Below are positions 1 to 5,116 of a DNA stretch of 6,052 nt, piece after piece (position 1 is the stretch's first letter; every line of letters starts with the position of its first letter). The notes beneath the pieces are model-generated. The model made no database searches. It saw only the letters and a program-made list of their open reading frames with translations, and was not told where the DNA came from. Source of the DNA: an uncultured Chloroflexota bacterium (lineage in GTDB: Bacteria; Chloroflexota; Anaerolineae; Aggregatilineales; Phototrophicaceae); assembly GCA_937864975.1 (NCBI GenBank), contig CALMDI010000216.1:1-6052 (forward strand). The letters run 5' to 3'. The position numbers were made by a program, and so were the translations under genes.

Positions 1-443
1 TCCACGATCGTGTCGACCAGTGTATAAAGCAGATAACCCGACGACATCGGCAGAAACGAGCAGGCGTTCTCGACACGCTGGAAGGCTTCTTCCAGACATG
101 GCACCAGCTCCGAATGGACGGTTACCACATAATTGCGACCGACGAACATATCCAGTTCGTCAAACTCAATCTCCTCCTGTCGCCACTCGACCGGATTCAA
201 AATGGTAAACAGGTAGTCGGGGAATTCTTCGACTTTCGGGCGCTGGCGTTGATTTTTGGTGTCCTCAATCGCCAAGGGATGGAAGTTAAAAACGTCTGCC
301 ATGACACGCACGTGTTCCTCGGTGGGACCCGCCATGTCGACCCATACCACGACTCCATCGCTCTTGAGCAGATCAGGCAGCATTTGAGGTTCCGCAGGCT
401 TGGGCAGCTCGCACGCCTTGCTGTTGTAAACGGTCACTTTCAT
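1..443 (-). CDS. corA: CorA-family magnesium/cobalt transporter, N-terminal part (runs off left edge)
   Basis: Reading leftward from an ATG at 443-441 gives 147 uninterrupted codons with no stop before the window edge, so only the cytoplasmic N-terminal domain is visible. It begins MKVTVYNSKACELPKP and contains the family signature: VVVWVDMAGPTEEHV at about residues 31-45, then HPLAIED at 55-61, then RQRPKVEEFPDYLF at about 66-79. CorA proteins are homopentameric channels for Mg2+ (also Co2+/Ni2+); this alpha/beta domain forms the cytoplasmic funnel that senses Mg2+. The stalk helix, the two membrane helices and the GMN selectivity motif would lie beyond the left edge and cannot be checked. 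The ribosome-binding site is weak (a GGGACGG stretch about 8 bases before the ATG), but the start agrees with the usual family N-terminus. It is divergent from the truncated gene at 651. The family call is firm; the transported ion is inferred from the family. Confidence 0.93.
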   Translation of the reverse strand, partial: MKVTVYNSKACELPKPAEPQMLPDLLKSDGVVVWVDMAGPTEEHVRVMADVFNFHPLAIEDTKNQRQRPKVEEFPDYLFTILNPVEWRQEEIEFDELDMFVGRNYVVTVHSELVPCLEEAFQRVENACSFLPMSSGYLLYTLVDTIV

Positions 444-480
444 GGAGCACCGTCCCTATAGAGCATCGAGAGCGCATTTC

Positions 481-524
481 ATTGCGCCTTTCCATCGATC
501 TTACTCTATCGTGGAAATTGCGCC
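481..524. repeat. Imperfect inverted repeat bracketed by an 8-bp direct repeat (possible operator)
   Basis: ATTGCGCC occurs at 481-488 and again at 517-524. Between them is an inverted pair: TTTCCA plus CGAT (489-499, with one bulged T at 495) facing ATCG plus TGGAAA (508-517), with an 8-base centre. The structure sits over the weak candidate corA promoter, so a regulator-binding role is possible but unproven. Repeats this short can occur by chance. Confidence 0.35.
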
Positions 525-539
525 GAGGACAAGCGTGCA

Positions 540-559
540 AATCCATCCTTCGATGGATT
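540..559. repeat. Perfect 8-bp hairpin with 4-base loop
   Basis: AATCCATC at 540-547 is followed by a CTTC loop and then GATGGATT at 552-559, an exact reverse complement. Neither strand has a run of T after the stem, so it does not look like an intrinsic terminator. It lies about 97 bp upstream of corA and about 91 bp upstream of the SRPBCC remnant; a regulatory site or chance palindrome are both possible. Confidence 0.45.
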
Positions 560-636
560 CCCGATTCATCACTTCAGCGCTGTTACCGAGCGGCGATCCC
601 GAATACGCTGAAAGGCATGAGCGTTCAGTGATAGGC

Positions 637-645
637 AAGAGGAAG
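637..645 (+). promoter_or_regulatory. Ribosome-binding site of the SRPBCC remnant
   Basis: AAGAGGAAG contains a GAGG core (639-642) eight bases before the ATG at 651. It is the clearest Shine-Dalgarno sequence near the left end and supports 651 as a genuine former start codon rather than a chance ATG. Confidence 0.55.
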
Positions 646-650
646 ATTCG

Positions 651-800
651 ATGGGGCGGGTCCGACGAGCATCGATCATCAGCGCGTCGGTCGAAGCGGT
701 GTGGAACACGTTGTGCGACATCGCGCGCACGCCGGAATGGGTCGTCGGACTTGAGGCGGCGGAACTGAAGACACCCGGCAGGCGGCTAAAATCCGCTTAG
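651..800 (+). pseudogene. SRPBCC/START-like (polyketide cyclase-type) protein, 3'-truncated remnant
   Basis: A 49-codon frame starts at ATG 651 with a good ribosome-binding site and stops at TAG 798-800. The first 43 residues read like the opening of an SRPBCC-fold protein: VRRASIISASVEAVWNTL matches the first beta strand and the 'AP.E.VW..L.D' helix, and CDIARTPEWVVGLEAAEL matches the following 'PEW..G' helix and second strand. Members of this ligand-binding superfamily are normally about 140-150 residues, so roughly two thirds is missing. The similarity fades after TPG (residues 41-43), and the frame ends (RRLKSA, stop) where it runs into the 3' end of glyQS, overlapping it by 15 bp including stop codons. 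The simplest reading is a gene whose 3' part was lost in a rearrangement that brought glyQS next to it. A short intact protein is less likely because the fold cannot form from this piece. Family assignment is by eye. Confidence 0.65.
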
Positions 801-3791
801 ATAACTCAAATCCGCGCGACCGTTCTGCATCGCGCTGACGCGCTGAAGCAAGCCGAGTCGATTCTGACGTACCGCCGGGTCTTCCGCGTTCACCAGCACG
901 TGGTCAAAAAAGCGCGTGATGGCGGGCAGCATCGGCTCGAAGGCGCGTAGAAAACCGTCCACGTTCGCCTCAGGCGTTAGGCTGGCTTCGGCGCGCTGCA
1001 GCGCGTTATCAAGCTCGCGTTCCGCCGTCTCACTCAAGAGATCGCGGTTGACGGCATACGTGGTTTTCTCGCCGCGCGTAATCCGCACGCAGCGGGCAAA
1101 GCCGTCGAGAATCGGCTCCCAGCCGGGACGCTGCACCCATTGAGTAAGCTCGCGGATGCCCTGCACCGCGCGCCACGGGTTATGCGCCTGTGCCGCCAGC
1201 ACCGCGGCGATCACGTCGCGCGGCGCGTCCTGTTCCTCCAGCCACGAGCGCAGGCGTCCGCCGATGAACTCGATCACCTGATTCGCCGCGCTTTGTGGCA
1301 CTGTCACCGCTTGCACGGACGCTGCCAGTTCGACCGCGCGGTATAGATTAACGTCCAAGCCTTTCGCTACGAGAATTTGCACGATGCCGAGCGCCGCGCG
1401 GCGCAAGCCATAGGGATCGGCGGTCGACTGCGGCGCAAGCCCGACGGCGAACAACCCCGTCAGGCTGTCGAGGCGGTCGGCAAGCGCGAGCAGCGTGCCG
1501 GGCAGCGACGCGGGCAAATCGTCGTCCGCGCCGCGCGGCAGCCAGTGTTCGTAAATCGCGTCCGCGACTTCCTTCGGATAGTTCCCAAGCAGCGCATATT
1601 CGCGCCCCATGGTTCCCTGAAGCGAGGTCATCTCGACCACCACCTGAGTCGCCAGGTCGGCTTTCACCACCTGCGCCGCGCGCTGCGCGACCGCGACATC
1701 GGTCGATCCCATACTCAGCAGCCTGCCAAGCTGCGGCGTCAGCGTGACGATACGATCACTTTTGTCCAGCATCGAGCCGAGCTTCTCGTGAAACGTCAGC
1801 GTTGCCAGGCGCGGTAAAAAGTCTTCCAGTTTCTTCGCCGTGTCCTCGCCGAAAAAGAAGGCGGCATCGGCAAAGCGCGCGCGCAAGACCTGTTCGTTGC
1901 CGCGCGTGACGAGGTCGAGATGCTCGTCGTCGCCGTTGCGGACGGTGATGAAATAGGGCATCAGCTTGCCGTCCGCATCCTCGACCGGGAAATAGCGCTG
2001 CTTGTCGCGCATCACCGTGACCAGCACTTCGCGCGGCAGGTCAAGATAGCTCGGCTCGAACGTTCCGCGCAGCGCGGTGGGCGCTTCGACCAGATTCGTC
2101 ACTTCGGCGAGCAAGCCGGGATCGTCGGGGATGCGCCCGCCGACCTGATCCGCCAGTGCGGCAATCTGTTCCTGAATGCGCGCGCGGCGCTCCGCGGGGT
2201 CGATCAGCACGCCTTGCACGGCGAGCGACGAAACATACGCCGGAGCGCTGATGATGTCGTGTTCCGGCGAGCCGTAGGGACGCAAGCCGCGCGTGGCTCG
2301 CCCGCTCGACACACCCGCGTAGCTAAACGGAATCACAGCCTCGCCAAACAGGGCGACGAGCCAGCGAATCGGGCGCGAGAAGGCGATGCCGCTGCTGTTC
2401 CAGCGCATACTCTTCCCGAATTTCAGCCCGGCGATCAGGTCGGGGAGGGCAGACGCCAGCACGTCGACCGCCGGACGTCCCGTCTCGCGGACGAGCGCCG
2501 TCACATAGCGCCCGCCTTCGACCTCTTCGACGCGCAGATCGTCCACACTTACGCCCCGGCTGCGCGCGAAGCCTTCGGCGGCTTTGGTCGGCTTGCCGTC
2601 GGCGTCGTAGGCGCGGTCGGCGGAGGGTCCCTTGACGACCTGTTCGACGTCGGTTTGACGGGGAGCGACATTTTGAGCGAGGATGACCAGCCGCCTCGGC
2701 GTCCCGTACACCTCCACGCCTTCGTGGGCTAAACGCAGGTCAGCGAACAGCTTGGGCGCGGCGGCTGCGAGTTGTTCAAGCGCCGAGTCAACGTCCTGCG
2801 CGGGAAGCTCTTCGACGCCGATTTCGATTACCACGTCGGGGGCAGTCTGGGGGATGGCTGGCGCGGTCGCAGGCGAGGGATGAGCGCCATTCGGTGGACT
2901 CCACAGGGGTCCCATTTTGTCGAGCGGAAATTCCATCGACTGCCGCTGGTCGACGAAGGCGCGGGCGATCTTTCGCGTCATGTCGCGCATCCGTCGGAAG
3001 TAGCTGGCGCGCTCGGTCACGCCAATCGCGCCGCGCGCGTCGAGCACGTTGAAAAGGTGGCTGCACTTGAGCACGTAGTCGTATGCCGGGATCACCAGCC
3101 CGGCTTCCAAAGCGCGCTTGTTCTCATTTTCGTAGACATCGTAGGTCTGCTTCAAGCCGTCGACGTCCGCGACCTCGAAGTAATACTTGCAGTGCTCGAT
3201 CTCGCTTTGAAGCAGGATGTCGCCGTATTTCAGCCCGTCGTACCAGTCGATCTGCCAGACGGACTCTTTGCTCTGAAGCGGGAGGGCGATGCGCTCCAAG
3301 CCGTAAGTGATCTCGACGGAAACCGGATTCAGTTCAAGCCCGCCTGCCTGCTGAAAGTAGGTGAACTGGGTGATTTCCTGACCGTCGAGCCAGACTTCCC
3401 AGCCCAGCCCCCACGCGCCGAGAGCAGGGCTTTCCCAGTTGTCTTCGACGAAGCGAATATCGTGCTCACGCGGGTTGATGCCGAGCGCTTCGAGCGATTG
3501 GAGATACATTTCCTGCGGGTTGCCGGGGTCGGGCTTGAGGATGACCTGATACTGATAGTAATACTGCATCCGGTTCGGGTTTTCGCCGTAGCGACCGTCG
3601 TCGGGGCGCACGCTCGGCTCGACGTAGGCGACGCGCCACGGTTCGGGTCCGAGCACGCGCAGCAGGGTAGCGGGGTTGCCCGTACCCGCGCCGACCTGAA
3701 TGTTATACGGCTGCCAGAGCACGCAGCCCTGTGCCGTCCAGAACTCGTTGAGCTTCATGATAATCTGCTGAAAATTGAGCGGCTGTGCCAT
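786..3791 (-). CDS. glyQS: Glycyl-tRNA synthetase, alpha and beta subunits fused in one chain
   Basis: This enzyme charges tRNA-Gly with glycine in the cytoplasm, using ATP. The 1001-residue product holds both parts of the bacterial tetrameric enzyme in one chain. Residues 1 to about 294 are the class II catalytic alpha subunit: FQQIIMKLNEFWTAQGC near the start, the motif-2 segment VRPDDGRYGENPNR at 61-74, and YGLER (motif-3 arginine) at 163-167. A Pro/Ala-rich linker follows (about 295-318). The beta part then opens with VVIEIGVEELPAQ at 320-332 and shows family landmarks GKSMRW (about 459), VMRDKQRYFPV (about 593), KLGSMLDKSDRI (about 670), QGTMGREYA (about 725) and DPYGLRRAALGI (about 792); the C-terminal anticodon-binding region ends in ADLSYLSGF. 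Two ATGs are adjacent (3794 and 3791). An AGGA at 3801-3798 is 3 bases from the first and 6 from the second, so I chose 3791. No stop or frameshift interrupts the linker. Such fusions are known in Chlamydia and in plant organellar GlyRS. The leader is too short for a T-box. Confidence 0.97.
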   Translation of the reverse strand: MAQPLNFQQIIMKLNEFWTAQGCVLWQPYNIQVGAGTGNPATLLRVLGPEPWRVAYVEPSVRPDDGRYGENPNRMQYYYQYQVILKPDPGNPQEMYLQSLEALGINPREHDIRFVEDNWESPALGAWGLGWEVWLDGQEITQFTYFQQAGGLELNPVSVEITYGLERIALPLQSKESVWQIDWYDGLKYGDILLQSEIEHCKYYFEVADVDGLKQTYDVYENENKRALEAGLVIPAYDYVLKCSHLFNVLDARGAIGVTERASYFRRMRDMTRKIARAFVDQRQSMEFPLDKMGPLWSPPNGAHPSPATAPAIPQTAPDVVIEIGVEELPAQDVDSALEQLAAAAPKLFADLRLAHEGVEVYGTPRRLVILAQNVAPRQTDVEQVVKGPSADRAYDADGKPTKAAEGFARSRGVSVDDLRVEEVEGGRYVTALVRETGRPAVDVLASALPDLIAGLKFGKSMRWNSSGIAFSRPIRWLVALFGEAVIPFSYAGVSSGRATRGLRPYGSPEHDIISAPAYVSSLAVQGVLIDPAERRARIQEQIAALADQVGGRIPDDPGLLAEVTNLVEAPTALRGTFEPSYLDLPREVLVTVMRDKQRYFPVEDADGKLMPYFITVRNGDDEHLDLVTRGNEQVLRARFADAAFFFGEDTAKKLEDFLPRLATLTFHEKLGSMLDKSDRIVTLTPQLGRLLSMGSTDVAVAQRAAQVVKADLATQVVVEMTSLQGTMGREYALLGNYPKEVADAIYEHWLPRGADDDLPASLPGTLLALADRLDSLTGLFAVGLAPQSTADPYGLRRAALGIVQILVAKGLDVNLYRAVELAASVQAVTVPQSAANQVIEFIGGRLRSWLEEQDAPRDVIAAVLAAQAHNPWRAVQGIRELTQWVQRPGWEPILDGFARCVRITRGEKTTYAVNRDLLSETAERELDNALQRAEASLTPEANVDGFLRAFEPMLPAITRFFDHVLVNAEDPAVRQNRLGLLQRVSAMQNGRADLSYLSGF

Positions 3792-3801
3792 CATTTGTCC
3801 T

Positions 3802-3827
3802 GAAACGTCTACGCAGGTGGAAACGTC
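3802..3827. repeat. Direct repeat GAAACGTC, two copies 18 bp apart
   Basis: GAAACGTC is found at 3802-3809 and 3820-3827, in the 66-69-bp gap between divergent glyQS and the glycosidase gene. The 18-bp spacing is near two helical turns. On the minus strand the copies lie around the expected glyQS transcription start and in its leader; for the plus-strand gene they are just upstream of its -10 box. This would suit a regulator site, but no known operator is recognised. Confidence 0.35.
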
Positions 3828-3829
3828 GT

Positions 3830-3838
3830 TATTATAAG
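3830..3838. promoter_or_regulatory. Overlapping divergent -10 boxes for glyQS and the glycosidase gene
   Basis: On the minus strand 3836-3831 reads TATAAT, a perfect sigma-70 -10 box that would start glyQS transcription near 3824, giving a leader of about 30 bases. On the plus strand the same bases give TATTAT (3830-3835) or TATAAG (3833-3838), each five of six matches, which would start transcription about 20-30 bases ahead of the glycosidase start. No good -35 hexamer is visible at 16-18 bp spacing on either side, so the two directions may depend mainly on the -10 region or on an activator. The glyQS assignment is the stronger one. Confidence 0.5.
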
Positions 3839-3860
3839 AAGAATCAGACGATTAGCGAGG

Positions 3861-4958
3861 ATGCTTCTGCCGATGCGGACTCTGCTGGCGCTGGTCGCCG
3901 CCGCGCTGCTCCTGTTAACGCCGCGCCCGTTCGCCGCGCGAACCGTTTGTGATCCTGAACGCTTTGGCGCGGTCGCGCATCTGGCGTGGTCGTTCTTCTA
4001 TCGCTCGCCGGAGGAGATTGCACGCGGGCTGGGGATGATGCGCGACGCCGGAATTGGCTGGGTGCGGCTGAACTGGTCGTGGAAGGATTTCCAGCCGGAG
4101 CCGGGTCCATTCGAGTTCGAGAATTTCGACACGGTGGCGCGGCTGGCGAATGAGTATGACATCGAGCTTTTGCCGATCCTCATCACGATTCCCGCGTGGG
4201 CATCGACCGCGCCCGCCGAGATGATCGCGCGGCTGGGCGACCTGGCTCCGGTGGATCGTTATCGCCCCGACGACCTGACAGACTGGCTGACCTACGTTCG
4301 GACGGTGGTCGAGCGGTACGACGGCGACGGCATCGAGGACGCGCCCGGCTCGCCGCGCCTGAGCCACTGGGAGGTCTGGAACGAGCCGAACCTCGCGCTG
4401 TACTGGGTGCCGGAAGTGAACGCGGTCGAATACGCCGAATTTCTCGCCATCACGCATGAAACGATCAAAGGCGCTGATCCCACGGCGACGGTTGTGCTCG
4501 GTGGGTTATCCGGCTCCGGCGTGAATAACGAGGGGACGGGCTTTCTTCAGCAGCTATACGCGGCGGGCGCGGGCGCGGCGTTCGACGTGGTCGGCGTGCA
4601 TCATTACGTCCACCCGGCGCGCGGCAGCATCACCGGCTTGCGCGAGGCGCTTGAGGCGACACGGCGCGTGATGGACGAAAACGGCGACGAGGAGAAACCG
4701 CTCTGGCTTACCGAGATCGGCTGGTCGGACGCGCCGGAGGCGTGGGGGCAGCCGACGGCGACGCGAGAGGAAATCGCGGCGTGGCTGGTGCAGGTGTACA
4801 CAACGCCGCTGCCGGTCGAGAAAATCTTCTGGTACAACTTTCGCAACCTCGACGTCACCGATCAGGTCGAGCACAACTTCGGGCTGGTGGAGCGGGACTT
4901 CACGCCGAAACCCGCCTATGAAGCGTACGCGGCGGTGGGGGAGGCGTGTCGAGGGTAG
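3861..4958 (+). CDS. Secreted clan GH-A glycoside hydrolase (GH39/GH5-like), specificity unknown
   Basis: The 365-residue product begins with an export signal: MRTLLALVAAALLLLTPRPF is hydrophobic, and processing probably falls near residues 25-27. The rest is one (beta/alpha)8 barrel of clan GH-A retaining glycosidases. VRLNWSWKDFQPEPGPFEF (about 68-86) is the typical early-barrel segment. WNEPN at 173-177 carries the acid/base Glu175, VVGVHHYVHP (243-252) is the strand-6 region, and LTEIGWS at 283-289 carries the nucleophile Glu285. FWYNFRN at 323-329 supplies a late-barrel aromatic strand, and the protein ends soon after KPAYEAYAAV. The overall pattern resembles beta-xylosidase/PslG-type GH39 and some GH5 enzymes, but the substrate cannot be read from the sequence. 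Two starts are possible: 3861, with GCGAGG directly abutting the ATG, or 3873, with the same GAGG 12 bases away and a more typical signal peptide. Neither spacing is ideal. It is divergent from glyQS and convergent with the copD-like gene, so probably monocistronic. Confidence 0.85.
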   Translation: MLLPMRTLLALVAAALLLLTPRPFAARTVCDPERFGAVAHLAWSFFYRSPEEIARGLGMMRDAGIGWVRLNWSWKDFQPEPGPFEFENFDTVARLANEYDIELLPILITIPAWASTAPAEMIARLGDLAPVDRYRPDDLTDWLTYVRTVVERYDGDGIEDAPGSPRLSHWEVWNEPNLALYWVPEVNAVEYAEFLAITHETIKGADPTATVVLGGLSGSGVNNEGTGFLQQLYAAGAGAAFDVVGVHHYVHPARGSITGLREALEATRRVMDENGDEEKPLWLTEIGWSDAPEAWGQPTATREEIAAWLVQVYTTPLPVEKIFWYNFRNLDVTDQVEHNFGLVERDFTPKPAYEAYAAVGEACRG

Positions 4959-4972
4959 GGAACCCCTCACCC

Positions 4973-4987
4973 CGGCACGTCGTGCCG
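4973..4987. repeat. Perfect 7-bp palindrome around a central T
   Basis: CGGCACG (4973-4979), T, CGTGCCG (4981-4987). It lies 15 bp after the glycosidase stop codon and is embedded in a CCCCTCACCCC...CCCTCTCCC context that looks like a fragment of a dispersed intergenic repeat. With a one-base centre it is better seen as a palindromic DNA site than as an RNA hairpin, though a shorter stem with a larger loop is possible. Confidence 0.45.
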
Positions 4988-4990
4988 ACC

Positions 4991-5008
4991 CTCTCCCACA
5001 CAGGAGAG
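4991..5008. repeat. Short hairpin CTCTCC/GGAGAG
   Basis: CTCTCC (4991-4996) and GGAGAG (5003-5008) are exact reverse complements around a CACACA loop. It directly follows the palindrome at 4973-4987. No T-run follows, so on its own it is not a convincing terminator; it more likely belongs to the same repeat cluster. Confidence 0.4.
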
Positions 5009-5056
5009 AGCGTAAAGGCGAGGCTTGCTCAGTTGTACACACGAGGAACAAAGTAG

Positions 5057-5078
5057 GGGCGGACACGCGGGTCCGCCC
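5057..5078. terminator. Candidate bidirectional terminator hairpin between convergent genes
   Basis: GGGCGGAC (5057-5064), loop ACGCGG, GTCCGCCC (5071-5078) forms a perfect 8-bp GC-rich stem. It sits about 100 bp after the glycosidase stop and about 33 bp after the copD-like stop on the opposite strand, where a shared terminator would be expected. The downstream tracts are only mildly T-rich (GAATTTGG on plus, CTACTTTGTTCC on minus), so factor-independent termination is plausible but not certain. The same sequence is one of two copies of a repeat element. Confidence 0.45.
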
Positions 5079-5116
5079 GAATTTGGAACCCAGACGGGCG
5101 GACACGTGGGTCAGCC
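5057..5116 (+). repeat. Two direct copies of a 21-bp self-complementary element
   Basis: Copies at 5057-5077 and 5096-5116 agree at 19 of 21 positions. They start GGGCGGACACG and then differ at C/T (5068 versus 5107) and at C/A (5074 versus 5113). The unit is itself palindromic, so each copy can fold, and either can pair with the other. The second copy extends over the stop codon of the copD-like gene and contains CACGTG (5103-5108). Self-complementary GC-rich units like this are typical of dispersed intergenic repeats; whether it recurs elsewhere in this genome cannot be seen from the window. Confidence 0.7.

Larger units (their letters stand above)
444..650. other. Divergent intergenic region between corA and the SRPBCC remnant
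   Basis: This 207-bp stretch has no convincing coding frame; the one open frame across it on the plus strand has no recognisable protein character. It must hold the corA promoter. The best candidate on the minus strand is a weak pair: TTGTCC (plus coordinates 527-532) and TAGAGT (503-508), 18 bases apart, each matching four of six consensus positions. That pair overlaps the inverted repeat at 489-517. No Mg2+ riboswitch-sized leader is apparent. Toward the plus-strand start at 651 I see no clear promoter, only an imperfect inverted pair (ATCACTTCAGCGC at 568-580 and GCGTTCAGTGAT at 621-632). Assignments here are weak. Confidence 0.4.

Noticed and set aside
114..461. Plus-strand open frame of 115 codons over the left end
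   Set aside because: It is antisense to the corA fragment, which carries clear family motifs on the minus strand.
540..559. Intrinsic terminator at the perfect hairpin
   Set aside because: No T-tract follows the stem on either strand, and the position between two divergent starts is not where a terminator is expected.
442..768. Plus-strand open frame of 108 codons
   Set aside because: No recognisable protein features, compositionally Arg/Ser-rich in its second half, and it overlaps the SRPBCC remnant in another frame, which has the better start signal and family resemblance.
1920..3803. Two long plus-strand open frames (1920-2732, 270 codons; 2772-3803, 343 codons)
   Set aside because: Both lie wholly or almost wholly antisense to glyQS, whose protein is unmistakable. 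Their products are rich in Arg, His, Asp and Val without recognisable domains, as expected when a GC-rich gene is read from the wrong strand.
3795..3860. T-box riboswitch ahead of glyQS
   Set aside because: Only about 30 bases of leader fit between the -10 box and the start codon, far too short for a T-box, and no terminator/antiterminator pair is visible.
3915..4457. Minus-strand open frame of 180 codons within the glycosidase gene
   Set aside because: It is antisense to a coding region with intact catalytic motifs; no domain or start signal supports it.
5057..5116. CRISPR array
   Set aside because: Only two imperfect copies, 18-bp spacing, a self-complementary GC-rich unit and no cas genes; it fits a dispersed intergenic repeat better.
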